Below are positions 1 through 8,872 of a DNA stretch of 64,000 bases, piece by piece. Origin of the DNA: Ruminococcus flavefaciens (GTDB taxonomy: Bacteria > Bacillota > Clostridia > Oscillospirales > Ruminococcaceae); the NCBI GenBank assembly GCA_023662725.1, contig JAMPIL010000001.1, positions 1,070,349-1,134,348 of the forward strand, written 5' to 3'. Position numbers and translations under genes: made by a program. The number at the start of each line of letters is the position of its first letter. The first letter of the stretch is position 1. Under the pieces are notes generated by a model. That model did not search any database. It was not told where the DNA came from and worked only from the letters and a program-made list of their open reading frames with translations.

Positions 1-1049
1 TGCAGTATCGGAGTAAGCGCCGATTCGGTTTCCTTTATCATTGAAGGCAGACTGACCGGCTTTTTTTCAGTTTCGGTTCCGCCGAGAGCGATAAGTTCCA
101 TAAGCTTTCCGGAAAGCGAACGCAGACGTTTGGTTTCTTCGACTATAACGTTGGCATATTCAAAACGTTCCTTGTCGCTGACATTTCTTTTTATTCTGAG
201 CAGATCAGCAAATCCGAGAATAGAGGTGAGAGGAGTTTTCATTTCGTGCGCAAGATTGGCAATAAAAGTTTGTCTGTCCTCGGCGATTTTTTCAAGGCGG
301 GCTGCATGGCTTTGGATCGAATCCGCCATAATGTTCATATTTTCAGCAAGTTCACGGAATTCGTGGCTTCCCTTTTTACGGATTCTTATCTTATAATTTC
401 CTTTTGCAATAGCTTTTGTGTAGGTGTTGAGCTTGCTGAGCGGACGAAGAAGAAATATAATCGTAACAAGAAGAATAAGCGAGATTATAGCTGCGGAAAT
501 AAGGCTTACTTTTCTTACGAAATCCGTTTGCTTACTTCTAAGAGTATATATTTCGGAAACGTCCGATGCCGTAAGGATAAGATAAGAATTATCCTCTATT
601 TTAAGCGTTGAACATACGGTCATATAGTGGATATTTCCGCATTTAAAAATTTTTATATAGTAATCGCCTGCGGAAGTTCCGATGCCGGAAATATATGATA
701 AAAACTCGTCAAGATCAAAAAGTTCCGGTAAAGTGCTGCTCTCGATGAGAGCTTTATCGCTGTCATAAACAGCAACGGCAGATTGCCCCTGCGAACGGGA
801 GCTTACTATATCGGCAGCGATTTTTTTTATATCCTCTTCGCTCATTATTATCTTATCGGCTTTAAGACGTTCATAAACTACAGTATTTGCAAAAGAAGCG
901 GCAAAATATTCGTATTCATTGATAGCGTGTGAGCGTTCACGTTCGATAAGCAGTTTGTGGCTGTTATTGAGAAGAACTATCGAGATTACATTTACAGCAG
1001 CTATTATCAGGCACAGAGAGCTGAGAAATATTTTTTGCCAGAGCTTCAT
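1..1049 (-). CDS. Sensor histidine kinase, partial (C-terminus outside window)
   Basis: Membrane sensor kinase that should autophosphorylate and pass phosphate to the response regulator encoded just upstream. Translating the minus strand from 1049 gives MKLWQKIFLSSLCLIIAA, a first membrane segment, then an extracytoplasmic region of roughly 150 residues, a second membrane segment near residue 180-200, a HAMP-like stretch (RPLSKLNTYTKAIAKGNY) and the H-box NLAHEMKTPLTS with the phosphoacceptor His near residue 268. The ATP-binding domain runs off the left edge, so only about 349 residues are visible. Its ATG overlaps the TGA of the response regulator (ATGA), indicating translational coupling. 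The ligand cannot be told from the sequence. Confidence 0.9.
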   Translation of the reverse strand, partial: MKLWQKIFLSSLCLIIAAVNVISIVLLNNSHKLLIERERSHAINEYEYFAASFANTVVYERLKADKIIMSEEDIKKIAADIVSSRSQGQSAVAVYDSDKALIESSTLPELFDLDEFLSYISGIGTSAGDYYIKIFKCGNIHYMTVCSTLKIEDNSYLILTASDVSEIYTLRSKQTDFVRKVSLISAAIISLILLVTIIFLLRPLSKLNTYTKAIAKGNYKIRIRKKGSHEFRELAENMNIMADSIQSHAARLEKIAEDRQTFIANLAHEMKTPLTSILGFADLLRIKRNVSDKERFEYANVIVEETKRLRSLSGKLMELIALGGTETEKKPVSLPSMIKETESALTPIL

Positions 1050-1711
1050 GTTTTTTCCTGGCTTTCAAGGCGGTAGCCGAGTTTAGGAATAGTAATGAGC
1101 TTGTCTTTCAGATTAAGCTTTCTTCTGACCTGTTGAACATGAATATCAACAGTACGGCTTTCGCCCTCGAATTCGTATCCCCAGATATTGGAAAGAAGCC
1201 GTTCTCTTGAAACGGCGATATCCTGATGCTGAAGAAAATACACGATAACGTCAAACTCTTTTGGAGTAAGCTGAACAGGAACGTTATTATCGGTTATGAT
1301 GTGGCTTGCGATATCGACCGTGAGCGAGCCGTAGGAGATTATGTTCTGCGTTTTATTGGAACGGCGGAGTACAACGTCGATGCGTGCAAGAAGTTCAAGA
1401 GCCTCGAAAGGCTTGACGATATAATCCTCTGCGCCGAGGCGAAGACCTTTCACCTTATCGGCAACATCCTGAACAGCCGTAAGGAAAATTACAGGAGTTC
1501 CGCAGTTTTTTATCTGATTCATTACCTCGAAGCCGTTCATTTCCGGAAGCATAACATCGAGAAGTATCAGATCGTAAGAGCCTTTTAAAGCCTCCTGCAT
1601 ACCGCTTTTACCGTCGTAGCAGCAATATCCGTTATAATTTACAATAGAAAGAGTTGCTTTTATCATTTTGGCGATATTCTGATCGTCTTCAATAATAAGT
1701 ATATTTATCAT
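1046..1711 (-). CDS. OmpR/PhoB-family response regulator
   Basis: DNA-binding response regulator partnered with the overlapping kinase. The receiver domain has the acidic pair near residues 8-10 (IIEDD), phosphoacceptor Asp52 in LILLDVMLP, and the conserved Lys in IVKPFEA. The C-terminal winged helix carries SRTVDIHVQQVRRKL. I chose the ATG at 1711 because AGAGGT sits just upstream and the protein then begins MINILIIEDD, as usual in the family. An in-frame start 33 bases further upstream adds residues with no family counterpart. About 221 residues, normal length. A palindromic promoter region lies upstream at 1773-1813. Confidence 0.93.
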   Translation of the reverse strand: MINILIIEDDQNIAKMIKATLSIVNYNGYCCYDGKSGMQEALKGSYDLILLDVMLPEMNGFEVMNQIKNCGTPVIFLTAVQDVADKVKGLRLGAEDYIVKPFEALELLARIDVVLRRSNKTQNIISYGSLTVDIASHIITDNNVPVQLTPKEFDVIVYFLQHQDIAVSRERLLSNIWGYEFEGESRTVDIHVQQVRRKLNLKDKLITIPKLGYRLESQEKT

Positions 1712-1772
1712 AATTTTTACCTCTGTAATCAGATCTGTTGTCAAATGTTATATCAGACCTCTTATAATATAA

Positions 1773-1813
1773 TTGACATCTTTTATTTTATCAATTAAAA
1801 TAAAAGATGTCAA
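1773..1813 (-). promoter_or_regulatory. Perfect 18-bp palindrome containing a promoter on each strand
   Basis: The arms at 1773-1790 and 1796-1813 are perfect inverted repeats around a 5-base centre. Each strand reads TTGACA, 17 bases, then TAAAAT, so the same palindrome looks like a sigma-A promoter in both directions. The minus-strand copy is correctly placed to drive the response regulator/kinase pair. It could also be the binding site of the regulator itself. Confidence 0.6.
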
Positions 1814-1867
1814 ACATACAGGGGTATTTTTTGCAAATTTTTTGCATTTATTATTGTATTTTTCCGA

Positions 1868-2578
1868 TTATTGTATTTTTTTGAATTTATAATCAAAAGA
1901 GGGAACAGTATCAAAAATATCAAGCGACGGGTTTTCACGCATTGATTCCGCCGAGTTTCTTCCGGCTATAATGTGGTCGATAACCGTGATACCAAGGGCT
2001 TCGAGCAGAGAAATTATTCTTTTTGTTGAAATAATATCATCTTCCGATGGCGATGTGTTTTCATTCAGATGATTGTGTGATATAAACAAACGGCTGCAAT
2101 TACTTTTTACGGCAAATTTTACTATTTCACGACTGCTTGTCTGAACGCTGAGATCGCTGCCGGAGGAGGAACGAAAAATATCGGTTTTTTTGAAATTCTC
2201 ATCAACCGCAATAGCTGTAAAATACTCCTGCGAAGCGCCGATAAAATGTTTTCGGAAAAATTCTTTTGCGTCATCTGATGTTTTAAGATAAGTTATATTA
2301 TTTTTATCAAGACTTGATTCCTGAGATAATGCGCAGATCATTTTCAAAAGAACGGCTGCATTTTCGTTTAATTCGAATTTATTGACGAGGATTCGTGTAT
2401 CAGCATCAACAATAGATCTGATTCCGATGAAGTTATTCATAAGCATATCAACGGTTTCTGCAGTCCGGCTTTTCTGGGCATAAGAAAGAATAAGCTGAAG
2501 CAATTCACGGTCGTTCAGCGAGCCGATATCGTTTTCAAAAACTTTATCCATAAGCAACTGTTTTTCGGATTTTGACAT
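1868..2578 (-). CDS. radC: RadC/JAB-domain protein with intact metal motif
   Basis: RadC-like (UPF0758) protein of 236 residues. The N-terminal helix-hairpin-helix part (LNDRELLQLILSYA) is followed by a JAB1/MPN-type fold with SHNHLNENTSPSEDD, which keeps the His-x-His and the downstream Asp of the JAMM metal site. RadC biochemical function is unsettled in the field, with links to recombination and mobile DNA. AAGGAG lies 10 bases before the ATG. It is the second gene of a two-gene unit with another RadC-like protein 15 bases upstream, a tandem paralogue arrangement. Confidence 0.85.
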   Translation of the reverse strand: MSKSEKQLLMDKVFENDIGSLNDRELLQLILSYAQKSRTAETVDMLMNNFIGIRSIVDADTRILVNKFELNENAAVLLKMICALSQESSLDKNNITYLKTSDDAKEFFRKHFIGASQEYFTAIAVDENFKKTDIFRSSSGSDLSVQTSSREIVKFAVKSNCSRLFISHNHLNENTSPSEDDIISTKRIISLLEALGITVIDHIIAGRNSAESMRENPSLDIFDTVPSFDYKFKKIQ

Positions 2579-2593
2579 AATTGTTTGACTCCT

Positions 2594-3286
2594 TTAAATT
2601 TCTTTGAAACTGAATGATCCGCTGCTGCGCATAGAAAAAACGCTTCCACGACCGCAAATAAATACGTCGATAAGCTCTGCCTTTATGGAATCAAGAGCTT
2701 CCGCCATAGTTCGTGTAAGAGCGAAGTCGCTTTGCGTCGGCATAGGAAGACTGTTCGGACGGCATAATCCGACAATTATTCGGTCTGCGCCGCCCTTGAT
2801 AACATTTTCGATAAATTCTCTCGAAGAATTTTTGCTGAAAAGAAGTTTTTCAAGAGGAAGGCTGCTTATTCCTGTAAGTTCAAGCTGTGCGCTTACTGAA
2901 ATTATCAAACAAGTGTCGCAGGTGATATTTTTAGTTTTTTCGATGAGAAAACTTTTGATTTCGTCTTTACTGGTAAATTTAAGCTGAAACTCGGACGAAT
3001 TTAAGTATCTTCGTGCAGCTTCAGCCAGAGCGCTTATAAGACAGGCGCTGGAAGCTCCGATGCCGTTTACCTCCATAAGTTCATGAGGAGCGGCGGCGAG
3101 AACTTTTTCAAGACTTCCGAAATGCTTGATAAGTTTGTGAGCATGGGGATTTGTATTGATTCTTGGAATTGCATAGAATAAGATCATTTCAAGAAATTCG
3201 TGTTCGTAGAATCCGTTGGCTCCTGTTTCGAGAAATTTTTTGCGCATACGTTTTCTGTGGTTGTTGTGTGTGTCATCTTTTTGCAT
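2594..3286 (-). CDS. RadC-like protein with degenerate metal-binding motif
   Basis: 230-residue RadC-family protein. The N-terminal helix-hairpin-helix region is well kept (YEHEFLEMILFYAIPRINTN and VNGIGASSACLISALAEAAR). In the C-terminal JAB-like domain the position of HNHP reads GLCRPNSLPMPTQSD, so both metal-binding His residues are missing while the later Asp remains. It is therefore probably not a metalloenzyme and may act as a structural partner of the intact paralogue downstream. A promoter TTGTTT-17-TATTAT lies at 3342-3370. GGAAA is about 10 bases before the ATG. Confidence 0.8.
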   Translation of the reverse strand: MQKDDTHNNHRKRMRKKFLETGANGFYEHEFLEMILFYAIPRINTNPHAHKLIKHFGSLEKVLAAAPHELMEVNGIGASSACLISALAEAARRYLNSSEFQLKFTSKDEIKSFLIEKTKNITCDTCLIISVSAQLELTGISSLPLEKLLFSKNSSREFIENVIKGGADRIIVGLCRPNSLPMPTQSDFALTRTMAEALDSIKAELIDVFICGRGSVFSMRSSGSFSFKEI

Positions 3287-3341
3287 TATGTAATATTTCC
3301 TTTTAATTAATTGTGAAGCGAATAAATCGTCTTATATAAAT

Positions 3342-3370
3342 ATAATACCACATGCTTGTGTATAAAACAA
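3342..3370 (-). promoter_or_regulatory. Candidate promoter of the tandem radC-like genes
   Basis: On the minus strand TTGTTT, a 17-base spacer and TATTAT, about 56 bases before the ATG of the first RadC-like gene. The -35 box is weak. Confidence 0.45.
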
Positions 3371-3657
3371 TATGATATTGAATTTTTTTCAGGACAACGG
3401 CATTTGTTTTTTATGTTTAATAAATGAACTTCGTTTCTTGAATTGCTTATTGAACGTAGTTATTTCCGTTAGGGCAGAATTCCAAAGGGAATTTACTCAC
3501 CTTTATAATAAGAATAAATACTGTTATACCGGAGTTTTTTATTCATCTGTGTATTTTTGAATCATCTGTTTTTTAAAAAGTAAATGATTGTGCATAGTAA
3601 AAAACAATGATAGAGTAAAATGTAATAAAAATGATTCAAAATTTCATAAAGAAATTA

Positions 3658-3686
3658 TTGACTTCAAAGATAAATTGTGATAAAAT
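3658..3686 (+). promoter_or_regulatory. Promoter of the dockerin esterase gene
   Basis: TTGACT at 3658-3663, 17-base spacer, TAAAAT at 3681-3686. The leader is about 95 bases and GGAGG lies just upstream of the ATG at 3786. Confidence 0.6.
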
Positions 3687-3785
3687 TAAATCAGATAAAT
3701 AGTACACAGAGAGTTTTTACATTGCGGCAACGGGTAAAAGCGGTATGCGAAAACACTCTGATTTGCATGGATTTGGAGGTTTCTT

Positions 3786-6700
3786 ATGAATCTAAAAAGA
3801 ATAGTAAGCGGTCTAACTTCACTTGCACTCTCAGTTACCGCTTTCAGTGGTTTAGGTTTTTCCGGAGCTTTGAAAACTTCAGAAGCTGAGGCAGCTTCTG
3901 CAAACTGGAAATTCGATTTCGGCGGAAAAGGTGCAGCGAGCGGATATACAGGGGTTTCAGCTTCCGAGGGATATGATTCCGGAAAAGGCTACGGTTTTGC
4001 TCAGACAAGCAGCGTCAAGGATGTCGATGCGGCAGGTTCAGACGCACTTAGTGATGCAGTGCAGTTTGTAAGTACAGACATCGGCAATACATTTAATGTT
4101 GATTTACCGAACGGATTGTACCAGATAACGGTTACAACAGGAAATACGTCAAGAACGAGCATAAAAGCGGAGGGAATGCTCCAGCTTATGAATCTGACGG
4201 GGAATAACGCAGCTGAAACGTTCCAGATTCCCGTTACCGACGGTCAGCTCAATATTCAGGCGACAGAGGGAAGAGCAAATACTCCGTTTACATTAAGTAC
4301 GCTTGAAATAACTCAGCTTAATACTACCGGAACAACGAATCCGACTGTATGGCTCTGCGGCGACTCAACTGTTGCCAATTATTACAATACCGCAGATACT
4401 TCTCAGCATGGATGGGGACAGTATTTCGGAAGCTATATTTCTGAAAGTGGATATCAGGTAAGAAATATGGCGGCAAGCGGTCAGTATGCAAAAGGATTTG
4501 TTGATGCAGGACAGTTTGCTCCTATAGAAACATACGGAAAAGCCGGCGATTATTATATTATTTCAATAGGTATCAACGATACCAATTATTCAAATGCGAC
4601 AGAATATTATGAAACAGTTACCGATATGGTCAAGAAAACAAAGGCTAAAGGCATGGAAGTTATCCTCGTTAAACAGCAGGGAAGAAGAAGCGATCTTAAC
4701 CGCAATCCTAAGCTTGGGGGACGTTGGTTCGGCGGTCAGCTTGATACTATCGGTCAGGAACAGGGAGTTCAGGTAGTCGATCTTTTCACTCCGTGGCAGG
4801 ATTTTGGTATTTCTGTCGGTTTTGATGCGATGGAAGCCTATTATGCCGCCGACGATGATCTTCATCAGAGCAAATTAGGATCGCAGAAACTCGCCGAACT
4901 TATGGCTGAGCTTGTAACTATCAGAAAAGAACCTGCTGTGATGGATACAAGTAAAACATATATGTTCCGGAATGTCAACAGCGGACTTTATATGGAGGTT
5001 GCCAATGCTTCTGCTCAGACGGGTGCAAATGTTCAGCAGTGGGGAGCTTCAGAGCCGTCTGCTCACAATACATGGAGACTGAAACATAAAGGATATAATT
5101 ATTACGAGGTATATACATATCTTGACGGCGGTTCGTCTTATCTTCTCAATGTTGATTCCGGAAGCGCTGAAAACGGAGCTAATATTGCTCTGAATACAAA
5201 TACAAACAACGGAGAACAGTGGTTCAGATTTTTCGAGAATTCCGACGGAAGCTACACAATAGTTTCAAGATGTTCTAAGGACAAAGGCGCTGTTGAGATA
5301 GTAAACGCAATGACAACGAGCGGAGCAAACGTTCAGCAGTGGGAACTTAACGGACATAGCTGTCAGAACTGGATACTCGAAGCGGTTGATTATCCACCCG
5401 TAACAACAACGACAACTCCGACTACAACAACTACCACCACAACATCATCTGCAACGACTTCAACGAGTCTTGTTATAAAAAAGCATCCGGGTGATGTCAA
5501 TGTCGACGGCAAGGTCGATATGTCGGACGCCGTGTTTATAATGCAGAGCCTTTCAAATCCCGGAGTATACGGTTTGGGTGCGCCAAAGGGATTAACCGTA
5601 CAAGGTGCTATCAATGCTGATATCGTAAATAATGACGGTATTACCAATGAGGATGCGCTTTTTATTCAGCGCTGTATGCTTGAGCTTGATACCTTGCCTG
5701 AAATCGAGTATTATCCTCCTGAAGATCCAATTGCAACAACTACAGCCGATATTTATTCCGGATATTACTTTGCCCTTGATCAGACATGGGAAATGGGTGT
5801 TGAGGAGTCAAGCAACGCAGGTTTTATGAAAGACGGCTATGTTAATCTTGATAACGTTGTTGACAGCAGCATCACATGGACTGTTGAGGCTGAATCTGAT
5901 GGAAATTATCTCGTAACATTCAGAGTAGCAAACGGTACTGAAGCCGACAGACAGATGAAAATTTTCGTGAACGGAAATACTCAGGAATACTGGATTCAGC
6001 CGTTTACAGGAACAGGAAGCTGGACAACATGGGGCGAAAGAGGAATCGTTCTGCCTCTGAAAGCAGGAAAGAATACTATTAAGCTTGTTTCAGCAACAGC
6101 AGGAGGCGGACCGAATTTTGACTGCCTTACGCTCATGAAAACCGACGAACCTATCGCTGAGATCTATGATCCAAATAAAGATGAGCCTGTAATTGAAACT
6201 GATAAGCCGGTTATCTATATTGCCGGAGATTCAACGGTTCAGAGCTACAGAGCAAGCTATGCTCCGCAGCAGGGATGGGGATATTATCTCCAGAATTATT
6301 TTGCAGACAACGTTACAGTTTCAAATCATGCGATCGCCGGAAGAAGCTCGAAGAGTTTCTACGATCAGGGAAGATTCCAGACCATAGCTGACAGCCTGAA
6401 AGAAGGCGATTATGTAATGATACAGTTCGCTATCAACGATTCGGCTGCAAGCAATGCCGAAAGATATGCTCCGGTATGCGGAAATGTCGATGATCCGGCA
6501 GAAGGCTCTTATGAATGGTATTTAACTCAGTTTATCAAATCAACAATGGAAAAAGGAGCTACTCCGATTCTTGTAACAACTGTTATCGGAATGAAAGCGT
6601 ATTCCGGCGGAAAATTTGTAGGAAGTTACATAAATTACTGTGATGCCTGCAAAAAACTTGCTGCAAAATATAATGTTCCATGCATTGATCTGAATTCGCT

Positions 6701-6884
6701 TATGGTTGCTCATTATAACTCTATTGGATATAATGCAGCGCTTAAATATCATCTTATGGGAGTTGTAGAAGGTTCTACAGACGGAACGCATTTCTGTGAA
6801 GAGGGCGCAAATAACGTTGCCGCACTTGTGGCAAAGGCTGTTAAGGAGCAGAAAATTGACGGTCTTGATAAATATGTTAAATAA
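3786..6884 (+). CDS. Cellulosomal two-headed SGNH esterase: CE12-CBM13-dockerin-CBM35-CE12
   Basis: Secreted carbohydrate esterase, likely removing acetyl groups from pectin (rhamnogalacturonan) or xylan. Residues 1-37 form a signal peptide. A beta domain (about 40-180) precedes the first SGNH/CE12 catalytic domain: nucleophile Ser194 in CGDST, GIND block, and Asp357-x-x-His360. A ricin-type lectin (CBM13-like, about 385-535) with repeated VQQW motifs follows, then a Thr-rich linker, a type I dockerin (about 566-640, GDVNVDGKVDMSDA and an imperfect second repeat), a CBM35-like domain (about 655-790), and a second CE12 domain with Ser816, Asp999 and His1002. The dockerin sits in the middle of the protein rather than at the end. 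It implies attachment to a scaffoldin, not encoded here. Confidence 0.93.
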   Translation: MNLKRIVSGLTSLALSVTAFSGLGFSGALKTSEAEAASANWKFDFGGKGAASGYTGVSASEGYDSGKGYGFAQTSSVKDVDAAGSDALSDAVQFVSTDIGNTFNVDLPNGLYQITVTTGNTSRTSIKAEGMLQLMNLTGNNAAETFQIPVTDGQLNIQATEGRANTPFTLSTLEITQLNTTGTTNPTVWLCGDSTVANYYNTADTSQHGWGQYFGSYISESGYQVRNMAASGQYAKGFVDAGQFAPIETYGKAGDYYIISIGINDTNYSNATEYYETVTDMVKKTKAKGMEVILVKQQGRRSDLNRNPKLGGRWFGGQLDTIGQEQGVQVVDLFTPWQDFGISVGFDAMEAYYAADDDLHQSKLGSQKLAELMAELVTIRKEPAVMDTSKTYMFRNVNSGLYMEVANASAQTGANVQQWGASEPSAHNTWRLKHKGYNYYEVYTYLDGGSSYLLNVDSGSAENGANIALNTNTNNGEQWFRFFENSDGSYTIVSRCSKDKGAVEIVNAMTTSGANVQQWELNGHSCQNWILEAVDYPPVTTTTTPTTTTTTTTSSATTSTSLVIKKHPGDVNVDGKVDMSDAVFIMQSLSNPGVYGLGAPKGLTVQGAINADIVNNDGITNEDALFIQRCMLELDTLPEIEYYPPEDPIATTTADIYSGYYFALDQTWEMGVEESSNAGFMKDGYVNLDNVVDSSITWTVEAESDGNYLVTFRVANGTEADRQMKIFVNGNTQEYWIQPFTGTGSWTTWGERGIVLPLKAGKNTIKLVSATAGGGPNFDCLTLMKTDEPIAEIYDPNKDEPVIETDKPVIYIAGDSTVQSYRASYAPQQGWGYYLQNYFADNVTVSNHAIAGRSSKSFYDQGRFQTIADSLKEGDYVMIQFAINDSAASNAERYAPVCGNVDDPAEGSYEWYLTQFIKSTMEKGATPILVTTVIGMKAYSGGKFVGSYINYCDACKKLAAKYNVPCIDLNSLMVAHYNSIGYNAALKYHLMGVVEGSTDGTHFCEEGANNVAALVAKAVKEQKIDGLDKYVK

Positions 6885-6893
6885 CAATCTGAA

Positions 6894-6930
6894 AAAATCA
6901 GTCTTCGGAAGATATCCGAGGACTGATTTT
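6894..6930 (+). terminator. Rho-independent terminator after the esterase gene
   Basis: 16-bp stem (6894-6909 with 6915-6930, one G-T pair) ending in TTTT, 10 bases after the stop codon. The downstream T-tract is short. Confidence 0.65.
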
Positions 6931-6942
6931 GTTCGTCTATAA

Positions 6943-6975
6943 AGCAAAAATAAAGAGCGTCCCTGAAGGACACTC
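6943..6975 (-). terminator. Terminator of rpmB
   Basis: On the minus strand the stem GAGTGTCC/GGACGCTC (6955-6975) is followed by CTTTATTTTTGC, a good U-tract, shortly after the rpmB stop. Confidence 0.7.
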
Positions 6976-7001
6976 GATATTTCCGGAATGTACGCTTAAA
7001 A

Positions 7002-7187
7002 TTAAGCTCTCTCAACCTTACCAGAACGCAGGCATCTTGAGCAAGCGTAGATATGACAAGGAGTACCCTTGACGATAGCCTTAACACGCTTTACATTTGG
7101 CTTCCATGTTCTGTTTGTACGTCTGTGTGAGTGGGAAACTTTAATTCCAAAAGTTACGCCCTTTCCGCAGATATCACATTTTGCCAT
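7002..7187 (-). CDS. rpmB: 50S ribosomal protein L28
   Basis: Structural protein of the large ribosomal subunit. The 61-residue product starts MAKCDICGKGVTFGIKVSHS and contains the family core NRTWKPNVKRVK. Two Cys pairs (CDIC and CSRC) suggest the zinc-binding form. The ATG at 7187 is preceded by AAGGAGGTG, so the longer in-frame reading with nine extra residues is rejected. It is monocistronic, with its own promoter and terminator. Confidence 0.97.
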   Translation of the reverse strand: MAKCDICGKGVTFGIKVSHSHRRTNRTWKPNVKRVKAIVKGTPCHIYACSRCLRSGKVERA

Positions 7188-7248
7188 TAGGTTGCACCTC
7201 CTTAAGAAATTCATATAGAAAAATTGCTTATAAAATTACAACATTAAT

Positions 7249-7277
7249 ACTATAACATATCTTGAAAAAAAAAGCAA
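7249..7277 (-). promoter_or_regulatory. rpmB promoter
   Basis: Minus strand TTGCTT, 17-base spacer, TATAGT, about 60 bases before the rpmB start. Confidence 0.5.
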
Positions 7278-7356
7278 GAGTTTTTTAAAAAAAAACGGAA
7301 ATTTTTTTCAAAATTAATTTTTTTATGAAGAGAACGTGAAAATTTTCACATATTAC

Positions 7357-7385
7357 TTGAAATATCTGAGAAAATGTAGTATAAT
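7357..7385 (+). promoter_or_regulatory. Promoter of the M50-scpAB gene run
   Basis: TTGAAA at 7357, 17-base spacer, TATAAT at 7380-7385, 40 bases before the M50 protease ATG. Confidence 0.6.
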
Positions 7386-7425
7386 AATATTCATATAACT
7401 ATGAATATAAAATGAAAGGGATATT

Positions 7426-8106
7426 ATGGATATTTATTTTTTTCTTAAATACTTTTCACGAATTGTAACGCTTCTTCTCGTTCTTCCTCTTCACGAGGCG
7501 GCTCACGCTTTTGTAGCATATCGTTTCGGAGACGATACTGCCGCAAGGCAAGGAAGACTTACAGTTAATCCGTTCGCACATCTCGATCCTATTGGTTCGC
7601 TTCTGATAGTTTTAACGGGATTTGGCTGGGCAAAACCTGTTCCGATAAATCCGGTGAGAATGAAAAAGTACCGTGCGGGAATTTCTCTTACAGCTCTTGC
7701 CGGACCTGTTTCAAATCTTCTTGCAGCATTTATGGCAGCTGTTATATACAGTGTAATCAGGGCGACGGAAGCAGGATATAATGCTCTTCACACCTATGAG
7801 ATAACTCCTATGTTCTGTGTTTTGCTGCTTATGATCTATCTGGTCGAAGTAAATGTCGGACTTGCGATATTCAACCTTATTCCACTGCCTCCGCTTGATG
7901 GATTCAACGTTCTTCGCTATTTCACAAGCGAGAAGTTTGACCGCTGGTTTTATATGCATCAAAGAGAGATACAGGTCGGTTTTCTTATTGTCATTGTTGG
8001 ATTAAGCTATATCCCTGCACAGTATAATCCTCTTTACTATGCAAGAAGCTTTATAAGCGATCTTATCTGGAAATCGGTTTCATGGATTCCGGTTTATACT
8101 AAGTAA
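7426..8106 (+). CDS. Site-2 protease-family membrane metalloprotease (M50)
   Basis: 226-residue polytopic membrane protein. Zinc motif HEAAH is at residues 23-27 in the first membrane helix, and the third ligand lies in LPPLDG (Asp158). The NPFAHLDPIG and GWAKPVPINP blocks are typical of the short YwhC-like branch of M50 proteases, which cleave substrates within or near the membrane. No PDZ domain. It lies directly upstream of scpA, a common Firmicutes order. The substrate is unknown. Confidence 0.92.
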   Translation: MDIYFFLKYFSRIVTLLLVLPLHEAAHAFVAYRFGDDTAARQGRLTVNPFAHLDPIGSLLIVLTGFGWAKPVPINPVRMKKYRAGISLTALAGPVSNLLAAFMAAVIYSVIRATEAGYNALHTYEITPMFCVLLLMIYLVEVNVGLAIFNLIPLPPLDGFNVLRYFTSEKFDRWFYMHQREIQVGFLIVIVGLSYIPAQYNPLYYARSFISDLIWKSVSWIPVYTK

Positions 8107-8116
8107 GAGGCGGATA

Positions 8117-8872
8117 ATGGAGACCATTTCATTCAAGCTGGAGGTTTTTGAAGGACCTCTTGATCTGCTCCTTAACCTTATTTCCAAGCATAAACTGAAT
8201 ATCTGCGATATCGAAATATCAAAGCTTCTTGAACAGTATCTGTTGTATATCAATGAAGCGCATGAACAGAATTTAGAGCTTGCCGGAGAGTTTCTTGAAA
8301 TGGCGGCAAGGCTTATCTATATCAAAACAGCATCGCTTCTTCCACAGCTTGAGATTGCTGAGCAGATGAAAAAAGAGTTGGAGGGAACGCTTATTGAGTA
8401 TTCCCTCTGCAAAATTGCTGCGGCAAAACTTGCTGAATCTTACGTCGGCGGAAATATTTTCGTCAGAAAACCAATGAAGATAAAGGCTGATATGACATAT
8501 ACTCTCGTCCACGAACCTGAAAGGCTTTCCGAGGCTTACAGAGCCATTTCTTTTAAAAATGTCAAAACTGAAATGACAAAGCAAAAGGTCGAAAGTAAAA
8601 TTAATTCTGTTGTTAAAAGAAGAATAGTATCCGTTATGTCGAAAGTAGTTCATATTTTAAGAGAGCTTTATTCAACAGGAGAGGTTTATATGGACAAGCT
8701 TTACGAAGGCGTTACCGAGCGTTCGGCGAGAGTTGCAACCTTTCTTGCTGTTCTTGAGCTTACCAAATCGGGTCGTATATCTATCAGCGATGATAACATG
8801 ATCGTCTTTTTTAAAGGAAGAAAGAACGGAGTGAAGAAAACTTGGATATCAAAGAGAAACTCGGAGCAATAG
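8117..8872 (+). CDS. scpA: Segregation and condensation protein A (kleisin)
   Basis: 251-residue kleisin subunit that bridges SMC heads and recruits ScpB for chromosome segregation. The N-terminus FKLEVFEGPLDLLLNLISKH is the family signature, and the C-terminal winged-helix part follows VHILRELY. It overlaps scpB by 31 bases, so translation is probably coupled. GAGG-type ribosome site before the ATG. Confidence 0.97.
   Translation: METISFKLEVFEGPLDLLLNLISKHKLNICDIEISKLLEQYLLYINEAHEQNLELAGEFLEMAARLIYIKTASLLPQLEIAEQMKKELEGTLIEYSLCKIAAAKLAESYVGGNIFVRKPMKIKADMTYTLVHEPERLSEAYRAISFKNVKTEMTKQKVESKINSVVKRRIVSVMSKVVHILRELYSTGEVYMDKLYEGVTERSARVATFLAVLELTKSGRISISDDNMIVFFKGRKNGVKKTWISKRNSEQ

Larger units (their letters stand above)
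3287..3785. other. AT-rich divergent intergenic region
   Basis: This 499-base gap separates the leftward radC-like unit from the rightward esterase. It holds the two outward promoters (3342-3370 minus and 3658-3686 plus). I see no convincing gene: a 62-codon open frame at 3372-3560 has no ribosome site and low-complexity hydrophobic content. Confidence 0.6.

Noticed and set aside
3372-3560. 62-codon plus-strand frame between the radC-like genes and the esterase
   Set aside because: No ribosome site, skewed hydrophobic/aromatic content, and it crosses the promoter region of the opposite strand.
5400-5460. Short tandem ACA/ACG/ACT triplets
   Set aside because: This is the codon run for the Thr-rich linker of the dockerin esterase, not a CRISPR or non-coding repeat.
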